DNA of 64,000 nucleotides from Lithospermum erythrorhizon (lineage: Eukaryota; Streptophyta; Magnoliopsida; Boraginales; Boraginaceae). Below are positions 47,993 to 59,077 of the stretch, in pieces. Position 1 is the stretch's first letter; every line of letters begins with the position of its first letter. The position numbers and the translations under genes were made by a program. The notes beneath the pieces were generated by a model. It saw only the letters and a list, made by a program, of their open reading frames with translations. It was not told where the DNA came from and made no database searches. Location of the stretch: positions 1,054,001 through 1,118,000 of the forward strand of contig JADFUC010002313.1 in the NCBI GenBank assembly GCA_019722365.1, given 5' to 3'.

Positions 47993-49458
47993 TCATTTGG
48001 CACCCTTCTTCACCGCAGCCTTGGTGACCTTAGCACCTGTTGGGTCCTTCTTGTCAACAGCCTTGATAACACCAACAGCAACAGTTTGACGCATGTCCCT
48101 CACAGCAAAACGCCCGAGAGGTGGGTACTGGGAGAAAGTCTCCACCACCATAGGCTTGGTGGGAATCATCTTAATGATACCAGCATCACCGTTCTTCAAG
48201 AACTTAGGCTCCTTCTCAAGCTCCTTGCCAGATCGTCTGTCAATCTTGGTTACGAGCTCAGCAAACTTAACAGCAATGTGGGAGGTGTGACAGTCGAGCA
48301 CTGGAGCATATCCGTTTCCAATCTGACCCGGGTGATTCATGATAATGACCTGAGAGGTGAAGCTAGCAGCTCCCTTGGCAGGGTCATCCTTTGAGTTGGA
48401 TGCAACATAACCACGCTTGAGATCTTTGACAGCAACATTCTTTACATTGAATCCAACATTGTCACCAGGGAGAGCCTCAAGGAGAGCTTCGTGGTGCATC
48501 TCAACTGACTTAACTTCAGTAGTCAGACCAGTTGGACCGAAGGTAACAACCATACCCGGCTTGATGACACCTGTCTCAACACGGCCCACGGGGACAGTAC
48601 CAATACCACCAATCTTGTACACATCCTGAAGTGGCAGACGGAGGGGCTTGTCAGAAGGCCTCTTTGGCTCTGTGATTTGATCAAGAGCCTCAAGGAGTGT
48701 TGGTCCCTTGTACCAGTCAAGGTTGGTGGACCTCTCAATCATGTTGTCACCCTCAAACCCAGAGATGGGGACAAAGGGGATCTTCTCAGGGTTGTATCCA
48801 ACCTTCTTGAGGTAAGATGACACTTCCTTGACAATTTCATCATAACGGGCCTTGGAATATTTGGGTGTCGTGGCATCCATCTGCAAGAAACAAACATAAA
48901 TTAATTCCCCAGACAATTCAACATTCTCAGAAAAATAGATCAGCCAACTGAAAACATAAACATACCTTTTTTTTAGTTTAAAAAACATAAACATACCTTG
49001 TTACAACAGCAAATCATCTGCTTAACACCAAGGGTGAAGGCAAGAAGAGCATGCTCACGGGTCTGGCCATCCTTAGAAATACCAGCTTCAAAACCACCAG
49101 TAGTGGAGTCAATGATGAGGACAGCACAATCAGCCTGGGAGGTACCAGTAATCATATTCTTGATAAAGTCCCTGTGTCCGGGAGCATCAATGACAGTGCA
49201 GTAGTATTTGGTGGTCTCGAATTTCCACAAGGCAATGTCGATGGTAATACCACGCTCACGCTCAGCCTTAAGCTTGTCCAACACCCAGGCGTACTTGAAT
49301 GACCTTTTGTTCATCTCAGCAGCTTCCTTCTCAAATCTCTCAATGACACGCTTGTCAATACCACCTAGCTTGTAGATCAAGTGACCAGTTGTGGTTGACT
49401 TGCCAGAGTCGACATGGCCAATGACGACAATGTTAATGTGAGTCTTTTCTTTACCCAT
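47993..49458 (-). CDS. EF1A: Translation elongation factor 1-alpha (eEF1A)
   Basis: GTPase that delivers aminoacyl-tRNA to the ribosomal A site in the cytosol. Two coding exons, 49458-48997 and 48880-47993, join in phase across a 116-bp GT-AG intron (TTTCTTGCAG acceptor) to give 449 residues, the normal plant length. Motifs: P-loop GHVDSGKST (14-22), switch [16 protein letters not shown], switch [14 protein letters not shown] (91-102), NKMD (153-156, across the junction), ISGFEGDNM, then EF-Tu domains 2 and 3 ([37 protein letters not shown]) and a basic tail [11 protein letters not shown]. No lesion. A leader exon lies upstream, spliced to just before the ATG, as is typical of plant eEF1A genes. 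Copy number cannot be judged from one window. Confidence 0.97.
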
Positions 49459-50085
49459 GCTGAACTGCTAAAGGAGAATCTAGCAAAACACAATTAAACC
49501 ACAATCAGATAATCAACATAAAAGCCAAAAAAACAACAACTTTGAATCAAACTTATAATTGAACAGCATAAAATAAATACACAAATGAATATTGATATTA
49601 AGGGTCATTAAAATCAGATTCAAATATGATCGGCATAGTGAACGCTCTTAAAATAGTCAGTGAATTAAAAAAAATAGTTCAAAATTTATAAATTTACAAT
49701 CTTTTTAGGATAGGGTGATTAATACACTAGATGATCACATATAATCGAATTTACAAATACCTAATCCAGCTAACATGCAACAAAACCAAAATACTAATTT
49801 TGAGTACCCGATTCAAAAACTTAGCTCACAGATACATAATTAAATGAAATATAATGCTAATCTAATCACACAACTAATTAATCAAACGCAATAAAAAAGC
49901 AAAATCACACATCAAAACAGTATAAAATAAAATAATTATATTTATTCATGTATGCATAATAATCGGTAGAATTATACATAAAAATAGGAGAATAGTATTA
50001 AAAGTGAAAGATCTAACCTTAGGAGAAGCGCCGCGGCTAGAAGTTTTTTTTAGGGGGAGGAGGGGGTGTAGAGGTCTGAATGAGT
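49459..50085 (-). promoter_or_regulatory. EF-1alpha 5' UTR: leader exon and long leader intron
   Basis: On the minus strand a CT-rich leader (CCCCCTCCTCCCCCT, CCGCGGCGCTTCTCCTAAG) ends at 50018 with donor GTTAGATC. The acceptor is probably CTCCTTTAGCAG at about 49465, 6 bp before the ATG; CTAG near 49483 is an alternative. The intron of about 550 bp is T-rich on that strand. Leader introns of this kind boost expression in plant eEF1A genes (established). Upstream (50140-50210) are half-telobox and AAGCCCA-type words common in plant translation-gene promoters. Confidence 0.7.
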
Positions 50086-50756
50086 TGTGATGCATTTTAT
50101 AGATGTTATTAAAATTGATTCCCACGTAATCGAATTAGGGCTTTTGGATTTCTATTCAATTGCCAATTTTACCCTTCGTTTATTTTGGGCTTAACTTTAT
50201 AGGCCATAGCCATGCATCCATCACTAGTGGACCTTGTTAGTGGAGCACTTGTCAATGGTCATGGTGATAGTAAGGAGAAATGCGAGTAGATTGGATCCAA
50301 GGATTCATATTTGAGTATTGATATCGATGATGTGAGATTTTCACATCCGATATTATTTAGTTTCGTATTAAGTAAACTCTTTACCGAAACTAGCTATTTC
50401 ACACTCGAATTTATGCTTTTTAAACTAAAACATTCTCTGAATTAGTAATCTTGACCCTAAGAGAAGGCGTCTCTCTACACATACAAATTATTAAAATCTT
50501 AATTTGTAATATGAGACTTTGGTCCTCGATAATAGCATCGATGCACATTTAATTTTTTGTTAAAATGGCCACTTCAAATAGATTCATTGCTATTGCCCAG
50601 AATACAATTTAAGTTCAATTCATATGAAGAAAAACTACCGATGAGGACCACTTTTAGGGCCACAGGTATATATAGATTATATAGAACAATACGTAATGAT
50701 GACTCCTTATTTAGGGGGGAAGCTGTTTAGTGAAGATTGTGGTGGTGACAGTTTTT

Positions 50757-51415
50757 TGGTTGGTGGTGGTGGTGTTTCGTAGAATACGCTAATATATACA
50801 ACTATATACCAAAATACCCCAATATACACCAATATTGATATATTTTAGTGTATATTTATTTTTAGTGGTATTTTTTTTTGTGAAAGTTTGAGTTTGGTGG
50901 CGGATGTGTGGCAGTGGTGGTTGTTGTTGGTTGGTGGTGGTGGTGTTTGGTATAATACACCAAAATACCCCAATATACACCAATATTGATGTATTTTGGT
51001 ACATATTGATGTTTAGTGACGTTTTTTTGTGAAAGTTTGAGCTTTGGTAGCGGAAATGTGGTGGTGGTGATGATTTTTGGTTGTTGTTAGTGGGTTTTGG
51101 TGGTGGATGGTAGTGTTCGATGGTTTTTTGTTGTGGGGGCTGTTTTGGGGGGAAAAGTAGGTGGGGGTTGTGTTGAGGGTGGTGTTGTTTGGTGATTTTT
51201 TTGTTAGTGGTGGTGTTTTAGTATTTGGTGGTGGTGATGGGGTAGTGGCGTTTGTTGTGGTGGTGGTGGTGTTTGGTAAATTTTTTTGTTAGTGGTGGTG
51301 TTTTAGTATTTGGTGATGGTGATGGTGATGGTGGATGGGTGGAGTGTAGTGGTAGGGGCGGTGGGGTAGTGAGGGTGGGTGGTGGAGCAGTGGGGTGGTG
51401 GGGGTGATTTGATGA
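50757..51415. repeat. GGT-rich tandem and simple-sequence repeat
   Basis: Dominated by (GGT)n/(GTG)n. It contains a direct duplication of about 160-170 bp: GGTTGGTGGTGGTGGTGTTT starts at about 50757 and 50929, and ACCAAAATACCCCAATATAC at about 50807 and 50969. A second, shorter duplication (TTAGTGGTGGTGTTTTAGTA) occurs near 51205 and 51290. It lies upstream of the EF-1alpha leader. Confidence 0.75.
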
Positions 51416-52423
51416 AGAAAGAGGAGTAGAATGAAAATGAAGAAGGGCATTTGTCTTTTCACACGAAAAGAGGTGCCATTATGCTAAAAATTTACAGGAT
51501 AATTCATAATTTGATCAAGCGGTGTCATTCTACTTAATTTCTCCAATTCCAAGCGATTGAACACACATTTCTTGATTCATAAATTATCATGTATATAGTA
51601 AAATACACAATTCATATACTCTCTACAATTCATTTTAATTAACTTTCTCACATATCGAAATAAAAATTCATTTTAATTAACTTTCTCACATATCGAGATA
51701 AATATTTGATTTTAAATTACTATTTAATTATATTATTAAAAAATTAAGATTAATATTATGAAAGTATTTTAAAGAGCGAATCTAAATATATAAATTTTAT
51801 ATTTTTTTAAAATAAGGAATAATTATTAATTGATGGTCAAAGTTCAATTTCCAAAAATTTAAACGATAATTAAAATGGAATGGAAGAGGTATAAAGATGT
51901 AAAATTCAAAGTTAAAGCTATAGCCTTGAAATTCAAACTTGGGAGTTTTTTAGGAATGAAGAGGGAATAAGGAATTGATGATAGTTCATATAAACTGAGT
52001 AGACAAAACTTAAGATGTTTTTAATAAACAAAGTTTGAAGACAATATGATGTTCTAAAACATAGACTAATCTTCATGACTTTTAGACATTTTTCTCTTCA
52101 TTTTCATGAGAATATTTCAAAACACTTAAACTACCTAGTACTTGTTCTCTTCTTTTTGGCAAATCAGCCAATGTGCTTGCATTATTAGTTTTATTCTCTG
52201 CCTCACTAAACTATTCCTCAAACCATAATCACTTATTTCCAAATGCATATATAGCTTAAATAACAACATGCTAAACAACAAGCCACGCCTGCACCCAGAA
52301 AAATAAAAATCAGAACTGTAAAAGCCACTTGGTTGCTGCTACGAAAGAATATTAAGGTACAAATTGCTTCCAATCCATGCCATTTGTACTACTATGTTTT
52401 GTCTTTACATTGTCTTTTAACAT
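51416..52423. other. AT-rich spacer and BES1-like promoter region
   Basis: A short direct repeat of AATTCATTTTAATTAACTTT with TCTCACATATCGA(A/G)ATAAA occurs near 51630 and 51667. Otherwise no gene or element is recognised. Confidence 0.5.
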
Positions 52424-52434
52424 CTATATATATA
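52424..52434 (+). promoter_or_regulatory. TATA box of BES1/BZR1-like gene
   Basis: CTATATATATAAG lies about 70 bp upstream of the ATG at 52502, consistent with a short leader. Confidence 0.6.
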
Positions 52435-52501
52435 AGTATACCCTTTGTGTGTGAGTTAAACTAAAGATTGACATTCATTTTGGGACAAGTAAAAGCCTAG
52501 T

Positions 52502-53424
52502 ATGGATGAAGAAAAAAGTGGAAGGAGAGGGTGCATCAGAACAAGCAAAGGGCCATGGAAGGTTAGGAGGGCAACAAAAGATGGTAAAACATCAACAAAA
52601 CTTCGGTACCCTTCTGAGAGGGAGAGGCAGAACAATAAGGAAAGGGAGCGAAAACGACGGGCCACGACTCACAATATCTTTGCTGGACTCAGGGCTCATG
52701 GCAACTTCCCCCTCCCCAAGCATGCTGATAGCAATGACCTTCTCATGGCTCTTTGTAGAGAGGCTGGTTGGCATGTTGAGGAAGATGGTACCATCTACAA
52801 AAAGGTCGGTCAATAACATTTTTGTAAGATATTCATACACCTTTGTACATAGTCACGCAGATGATAGATATATGCTTGTTGGTTTCTTGTTTTGTGCGTT
52901 ATTGGTTCAATTCTGCCACAAGTTAAATGCTCTAGGTTGTAGGTCGATTGTGAGGTTTAATTATTTTGAATAAGTAAGAAGATTTATGCACATTGCATAT
53001 GCATTCTTAGCTAGCAGGAGTACATGGTAGAATTGGATGACTTCTTTAAAGTAAGGAGACGATAAGTGAAACAATATTATTATTTCTAGTATCAAACAAT
53101 GAAACAATATAATGATGATATTGTGATTATTGTCTAAGAAATTATGATTGATATCATTTCTGGTTAATTACTTAATTATATATGTTTGATATGCAGAATG
53201 TTTCACCGGAAGAGACGCCGAGTGTGGTGATTGTAGAGCCACCATGTCAAGTTTCCATGGAAGAAGAAGAAGAAGGGTACTGCAAATGTAATGAGCATTG
53301 CACCACAATCATCAACAACAACCCACAAGAACAATGTTATATTGGTCAACAACTTGGTCAAATAATAGTAGCAGACATCAACAATTCATCTTCTAGCGAA
53401 GTAGATCTTTCACTATCTTTATGA
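52502..53424 (+). CDS. Short BES1/BZR1-family transcription factor with C-terminal EAR-type motif
   Basis: Exons 52502-52804 and 53197-53424 join in phase over a GT-AG intron (donor AAAAAG/GTCGG, acceptor ATATGCAG), giving 176 residues. Residues about 37-99 match the BES1_N bHLH-like DNA-binding domain: [60 protein letters not shown]. Family members bind brassinosteroid-responsive E-box/BRRE promoters. The 75-residue second exon is acidic and Asn/Gln-rich with EEEEE and ends DLSLSL, an LxLxL EAR repression motif. The long Ser-rich GSK3-phosphorylated region and PEST region of canonical BZR1 (about 300+ residues) are absent, so BIN2 control is probably reduced or different. The extra basic N-terminus ([17 protein letters not shown]) is also unusual. 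Intact by all signs; exact orthology unresolved. Confidence 0.85.
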
Positions 53425-53967
53425 CTGAATCAAATATTAGCTACTGAACATTTGTTTGGACAAAAATGGAAAGGAATATATGTAGATTAGTTATATCAAA
53501 GACCATGAAAGTGAAACATACATATCAAGGGTGAGGTAGTATTAAATCTTTTTATTATGTATAATGTATGTGCTTTTTTTTTCACATAGAAGTAGTTTAA
53601 GTTACATAATCCGATTACAAATAAGTGGAACCAACCATCACAATCAAAATTAATAAAGATACGAACATTGGGGATAATGAAATACACAAAATCTTTATGA
53701 GCATCAAAGATTAGCTAAAACATTGGCAAGTTGGTTCCCCTCCGGTCATAGTTGTGAATAGCGTTTAGCGGTCAGTGGCAGCAAAGCCACCTCCAAAAGC
53801 ACTAAGCGTGTGCTTAATAGCGGTACTTTTCGGGAGTTTTGATATGTCATATTTATATAGATATATGACACAAAATTAGTATGCCTTAAACATTTAGTTA
53901 AATTCTTCCATGTTTAGAACATCAAATAACATTAACTTAATAATTCGAAGAAATGAAACATGCATAA
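53425..53967. other. BES1-like 3' flank and transposon-like edge
   Basis: The 3' UTR of the BES1-like gene, then near 53745-53830 a sequence with AATAGCGTTTAGCGGTCAGT and CTAAGCGTGTGCTTAATAGC, which looks like one end of a hAT-type element whose transposase tail follows. Confidence 0.4.
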
Positions 53968-54035
53968 TTAAAGATTATCCGACAAACATGCATAAAAAAA
54001 TATCGTCCAATACAATCGAAAAGACAAACAAGCAT

Positions 54036-54190
54036 CAATAATCATCATTTTCCAACTCCTCGGGCACATTTGGTTGGTTTGTATCCCACAAAGGAGTGAT
54101 CTCTTCTTCTGAATCCTCGTCAACAAGCATTCTCTTTTCGGCACGAGCGACAGAAGACGAAGGATTCTCCACGATCCAAAGATCATGGTC
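54036..54190 (-). mobile_element. hAT-type transposase C-terminal exon remnant
   Basis: On the minus strand, after an acceptor-like GATATGTTAG, one frame reads HDLWIVENPSSSVARAEKRM then VDEDSEEEITPLWDTNQPN and VPEELENDDY, followed by a stop. Acidic tails with a W(I/V)VE start after the hAT dimerisation domain are typical of plant hAT transposases. The dimerisation domain and all upstream exons are missing. The adjacent AACTAATAATC array occupies what would be the preceding intron. Confidence 0.4.
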
Positions 54191-54197
54191 TAACATA

Positions 54198-54545
54198 TCA
54201 ACTAATATTCAAATTAACAAATTAATTAACTAATAACCAACTAATAATCAACTAATAATCAAATTAACTAATAATCAACTAATAATCAAATTAACTAATA
54301 ATTAACTAATAATCAAATTAACTAATAATCAACTAATAATCCAATTAACTTATAATCAAACTAATAATCAACTAATAATCAAATTAACTAATAATCAACT
54401 AATAATCAAACTAATAATCAACTAATAATCAAATTAACTAATAATTAACTAATAATCAAATTAACTAATAATTAACTAATAATCAACTAATAATCAATTA
54501 ATAATCAAATTAACAAATTAATCAACTAATAAACAACTAATAATT
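54198..54545. repeat. Tandem array of AACTAATAATC-type 11-mers
   Basis: About 30 near-perfect units of AACTAATAATC and variants with AAATT or A insertions (higher-order unit roughly AAATTAACTAATAATCAACT) run continuously. There are no unique spacers, so it is a minisatellite and not a CRISPR-like array. Confidence 0.85.
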
Positions 54546-54925
54546 GACAAATTAACAGAAAAAACAAAAACGAGGAAAAAAAGCAGGAAAAAAGCAAAAA
54601 AAAGGAAAGAAGGAAAAAAAAAGGAAAAGGGCGGCCGCAACACTGCCGTGAAGGCGAGGTGAGAGGCGTGAGGAAGGATTTCGAGGCGGCGTCCGGCGGA
54701 GGAAAGAGAAATGAATGATGAAAAAAATAGAGAGAAATTAGGGTTTGTTTATATGATTTTAGAAGAAATTGGGGAAAAAATTATGGCCCCGGGCTCAGGA
54801 TCACGCGGTATCGTAGTCACCGCGAAATTCGAGTCGAGCCGCTCGCCATGACGATATGATTGTCATGTGATCTCCCGTGCGTACCGAGTCGGGTTGTTGG
54901 TTGTCGGGAAAGCGACCGAAATCGT
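54546..54925. other. Purine tract and GC-rich transposon-like segment
   Basis: An A/G-only tract at about 54570-54630 is followed by a GC-rich block (GGCGGCCGC, GAGGCGGCGTCCGGCGGAGG) and a CG-rich stretch at 54785-54905 (GTCACCGCGAAATTCGAGTC). It probably belongs to the same hAT-like element as the transposase tail, but no terminus was proven. Confidence 0.4.
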
Positions 54926-55120
54926 TTACAAGAGTTTAGTATAATTAATAATCGAAATCGAAATAGCAATACTAGCATCAGTCTCTATCAAGATGAGGAA
55001 ATAGTTAAATTGTTTAGCTAATTCAAGGCCATTTCGGATGGCCAGCTGGTACATAGCGTTAGTAGCCGCAATTGATTTTTTCTACGAAGCCAACTATCGG
55101 TAGCCGCCCATGGTTTCAGT

Positions 55121-55791
55121 TGTTAGGAATCCTACATTATTATTATTATTCATACTTGACAATAACTCAAATCAATCCGAGTCTTGTAATGACAGTTAAC
55201 GAGATGATATCTGGCTGAGTCGAGATATAATGAAGCAGAAAAATAATCTGCGAAATAAACAACACAAAAATTTTACCTAGTTCCCTAAATATGAAAGAGT
55301 ACATCCGGCACAACTGCGAGATCCACTAATAATATCATGAAGATTATTCTGGGACTTCGAGAACCACATTGCGACTTCTCATTGGATGTTTTCTCACGGA
55401 AAACTCAAGTACAAGTCCCTCATGAATGCTATTTTGAATCTCTCATGACTATTTTCAATACTCAAGGGTACAAATAAGCTCTCATAATTTTAGGCAGAAT
55501 AAACTCTCTATTAACCTACAAGGTTGATTTCCAACCACATTGGGGGGTGGTAGTGTTTTCCACACAGCACAAAATCTGACACAAAAGAAGTTTATTTATA
55601 GGTTTCACAAATAAACCTATAAGAGATTACTTTTCTTCAGAAAAGTCACATCAATTACACGCTAAAGGTAATTAATTACTCTCAAGAAAGAATATTCTAG
55701 AACTTTCTTTCATTGTTCTCCAAGTATTTCCTTAAGTGTAATACTTCCAAAATAATCCAAGTTCTTCACGTTTAGTCTTCATAGTACAACA
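55121..55791 (-). repeat. 3' LTR of the nested Copia-type element
   Basis: Bounded by TGTTAGG and ACAACA on the plus strand. Shares with the partner LTR the phrase TTTATAGGTTTCACAAATAA and the block AAGTGTAATACTTCC / AAATGTAATACTTCC. Confidence 0.8.
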
Positions 55792-56975
55792 ATCTCCCAC
55801 TTGAAAACTAAACTTGGATAACCGTCTTCAAACTTCAATCACGCAAAACTTTACTGAGTTCATCATCCTGAACTCCCAATAAGGATGATCTCCCAGCAAT
55901 GCATTTTTCACCAATCCCAACGACATCATTGAATGTCGCCAAGCTTGACTTCTCGAAAGACATAGCCAAAACCTTTGCCTGTTAGATTTCACGCACATTC
56001 AGGTATCACCATGTTCTACCTTTGCCTTGTAAGATCTTCTCGATCTTCATCGGACACCTTGGAGCTGACCCACTAAGCGATTGGTCATAAATGGATTCTT
56101 CTTAACTTCGCTTTCCGTGTCATGACTTCCCTTGATTAAATTCATTTGGCGGCTGATGTTGGTCAGAACATCTCCCTCTTCGATTAGCAACTTCCTTTGG
56201 AGGTCGGAAGCTTACCTCTCACGGCTGACTTTTAACCACACACGCTGCTTGAATGATTCATACAATAAACCGGTTCAGGCCTTGTACAAAGTTCATAACA
56301 TTGGACCACTGAGAACAGCAAGCCGTGCTTCACGCGTCTATTAAAACTATTTCAGCAGAAGTCTTGTGATACTGTCGGCTAGGGCACTTATGCGAACTCA
56401 ATACAAATCCATTTGTCTTTTCATGAACTTCCAGGAACTTCGGAGTATTTTCTAAGTACCACAACCCACAAGAAATTTTGTGACATCCATTTCTAACATC
56501 GAAACTTCTGCATCTGCTTGCTGACAAAGCGTTCTAACCAAGAAACCATCTATCGATTTTTCACTTGTAGTTTGTCACGTCCTCGGTTCAAGTTTAAAAT
56601 TTATTATCATGAAAACACCACATCGCCCACATATCACAAATTTCCTCAGGGATCGCCGAAATGCTTCAAATGACTTTTTAAATGAGATCTTGGAGTGATA
56701 ACCATTATGTGAGCTTCACATGACCATATTACAAAACTCCATGGACCTTCATCTTCAAGGCTGAGCTTTATAAAGAAAGTATCATTTGTTAATGACCTGA
56801 TGTTAGAAAGCAGCGAGTCAATACAAATAACTGCTAGTCTGGCTGACACAGCACTTCAACACCATCTTTCAACCCAGTCATACAGCCTCTGAATAGCCTT
56901 CCAATCATCAAAACCGTTTCGATACCAATTGATAGGTATCCAGCGTCCACAAACACAACCAAACTTTGATACGAT

Positions 56976-57642
56976 TGTTAGGAATCTACACCGTTATTGA
57001 CAATCGTACTTGACCAGTAACCGGATCCAAATCCGTTATGCACGATATGACTAACGGATGATATACCACTAATTCGGATATAATGAAACACAAAGAAAAT
57101 AATCTAGGAAATAAACAACATGATTTTTATCTGGTTTCCCCACCGGCGTGAAGATACGTCGGCTGGCTCACTAATATCATGAAGATTTACGGGACTGCAG
57201 AACCTACTGTGACTTTCAAGCCCCGGATGTTTTCTCACCGCAACCCCGAGGGCACGAGTATCTCTTGAATGCTCTTTTTGAATCTCGTGACTTTTTTGAC
57301 AACCTACTTTGAGAATTATAATAACTCTCGTAATTCTAAAAATAAGAATAAAATCTCACTGTCCCAACGTGAGTTGATTTAATGGCAGAATTAGAGATAG
57401 TGTTTCCACCTTTACAAAATACTACACAAAAGAAAGAGTATTTATAGGTTTCACAAATAAACCTAAAAGAATTAATTTTCTTCAAGAAGAATCCACATGA
57501 ATTACTACTTTCAAAAAGGTAATTAATTAACTACGAGAAAGAAGACTACAGAATTTTCTTGTGTTCTCCACATATTTCATTAAATGTAATACTTCCACAA
57601 TAATTCGGATTCTTTACGTGTTTAGTCTTCACACGCACAACA
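56976..57642 (-). repeat. 5' LTR of the nested Copia-type element
   Basis: Bounded by TGTTAGG and ACAACA on the plus strand. Diverged copy of 55121-55791 with the same block order, for example CACTAATATCATGAAGATT, GGATGTTTTCTCAC and ATTTATAGGTTTCACAAATA. Confidence 0.8.
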
Positions 57643-58655
57643 CGGATCAAACCACCACAACCCGCAGGGCCTGAGTTGCCTTTAGCAGCACCATCACAAT
57701 TTAACTTGTACTTACCCTGACCAGGGGAAGTCCACTTTATAGTCTTTGGAATTTTTTGTTGTTGGAGGATACAATTTAGCCCCAAACGATAGAACTCCTT
57801 CGCTATTTGCAGGCAATCTTTAAGAGGGTCAGAGGGTCTTCCAGGTTCAAAGATCATTAGATTTCGGCATCTCCATAGTGACCAGCAACCAAAGAGGAAT
57901 AGAGTACCCACTGGAATGGAGTGGAGAAACCAAGATAGGGAGATGTTGGATTTGATCCAAAGAGAAATATCTTGGTCCAGAGGGGGTGGAGTGAAGCCAA
58001 GCTTTTTCCAGAACAGAAAAGAGCAAGGGCACTCCCAGAGAAAGTGCCGACATGATTCCTCAGTGAAGCAAGAGGAGCAGAGGTTGTCGGGAATGGGGTG
58101 TTTGGAGAATAATGAGGCTCTGGTTGGTAGTTTATCCAGGCAAATCAACCAGATGAAGGTCCGAACTCTAGGCAATGTTTTTAATTTCCAAATCCACTCC
58201 AGATTGGGGCCAGTGAATAAGGGTGATGCGAGTTCATAGGCTGAGGAGAGTGAAAAATTTCCATCTTGAGAATCCAGCCAAGAGGTTGAATCTTTGAATC
58301 TATTGCACAAGCTGATAGGGGTTGCAAGGATGTATTTTTTTATGTCATGAGGCAGGTTGAAAGATATGTGGGAGGTCCCATATGCTTTTACGAGGCTTGC
58401 TCCAAAGACAGGGGGCCTTCCATGATCATTGAAAGGGGTCCCATTTTGAGCCAATTATCATTCCAAAAAGAGGTGTCTCTCCCATTAGAAATAGAGATTC
58501 TCAGCCCTTTCATACAAAGATCCCATCCTTTCTCAAAAATTTTAGCATTGATTGACGCATTGGATGAGATTTTTGGCTTACTTTTGTGAGGTTGAAGGTT
58601 ATTGAAGTACTTGGTTCGGATCATCTTGCACCAAAAAGTATCCGTTTCTCAAGAT

Positions 58656-59077
58656 GTATAATGTATGTAATCCTCTTATGCTACTCCTAAGACAAAAAAG
58701 TATTATAAAGAATATATTCTAATCAATAATTGAGATTTACTATTTTCAAGGGCAATTAACTATAATTAAATGGACCAAAATAATGATCATCGAACCTTTG
58801 TAACGAAGTACCCGTAATTAACTTTGGGTTTATTTTCGTCTTCCCCTAATTATTGAGTTTTCTTCATTTCAACATTTCAAATTACCTCATGAATAATTTA
58901 ATTTTTCAAATTATTAAAACTAATATAATAATTTTCAAACTGCCCCCCTCGTTAATTTGACAAAAGAACAAATTTGGAATACATACCAATTTATTATACT
59001 AGCTTAGCAAACTTATTTTTCATTTATTAATAACAAAAAAGAGCGAAATGCACACACTTCTTGTCAATATCCTTATT
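58656..59077. other. AT-rich 3' flank of the VOC gene
   Basis: Probably the 3' UTR of the minus-strand VOC gene plus spacer. No other feature is recognised. Confidence 0.5.

Larger units (their letters stand above)
55121..57642 (-). mobile_element. Short Copia-type LTR element nested in the LINE
   Basis: Two direct repeats of about 670 bp, 55121-55791 and 56976-57642, both start TGTTAGGAATC and end ACAACA on the plus strand (TGTTGT...CCTAACA in element orientation), a TG...CA structure. On the minus strand, AAGTGGGAGAT directly precedes the left repeat, the classic Copia polypurine tract. Beyond the right repeat on that strand are TCGTATCAAAG and TTGGTATCGAAAC, resembling an initiator-Met tRNA binding site (TGGTATCAGAG). 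Hence the 5' LTR is at 56976-57642. The interior is only about 1.2 kb with no recognisable gag or pol, so it is a non-autonomous or deleted copy. The LTRs have clearly diverged. Flanking 5-mers (TCAGT, CGGAT) do not match. Confidence 0.8.
54930..58655 (-). mobile_element. LINE (L1-type non-LTR retrotransposon) fragment, split by an LTR element
   Basis: Minus-strand order. 58655-58400: FWCKMIRTKYFNN and GLRISISNGRDTSFWNDNWL, the region just after the reverse transcriptase. A frameshift at about 58400 is followed by the zf-RVT region to 57900: SQDGNFSLSSAYELA, KLKTLPRVRTFIWLICLDKL, C..C in LCSSCF, and HFLWECPCS. The RNase H start is at 57740-57643: KWTSPGQGKYKLNCDGAAKG, SGPAGCGGLIR. It is interrupted by 55121-57642 and resumes at about 55120-54950: IVGFVEKINCGY, then in another frame TNAMYQLAIRNGLELAKQF and LIETDA. 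The 5' half (endonuclease, RT) is missing. Several frameshifts make it non-functional. Confidence 0.85.

Noticed and set aside
48093..49302. Several plus-strand and minus-strand frames overlapping EF-1alpha
   Set aside because: All are out-of-frame or antisense shadows of the intact EF-1alpha coding exons.
54198..54545. CRISPR-like repeat array
   Set aside because: Units are contiguous with no unique spacers, and the genome is eukaryotic.
55121..57642. Target-site duplication for the Copia-type element
   Set aside because: The flanking 5-mers TCAGT and CGGAT do not match; the nesting claim rests on the LINE domain continuity and the LTR, PPT and PBS structure instead.
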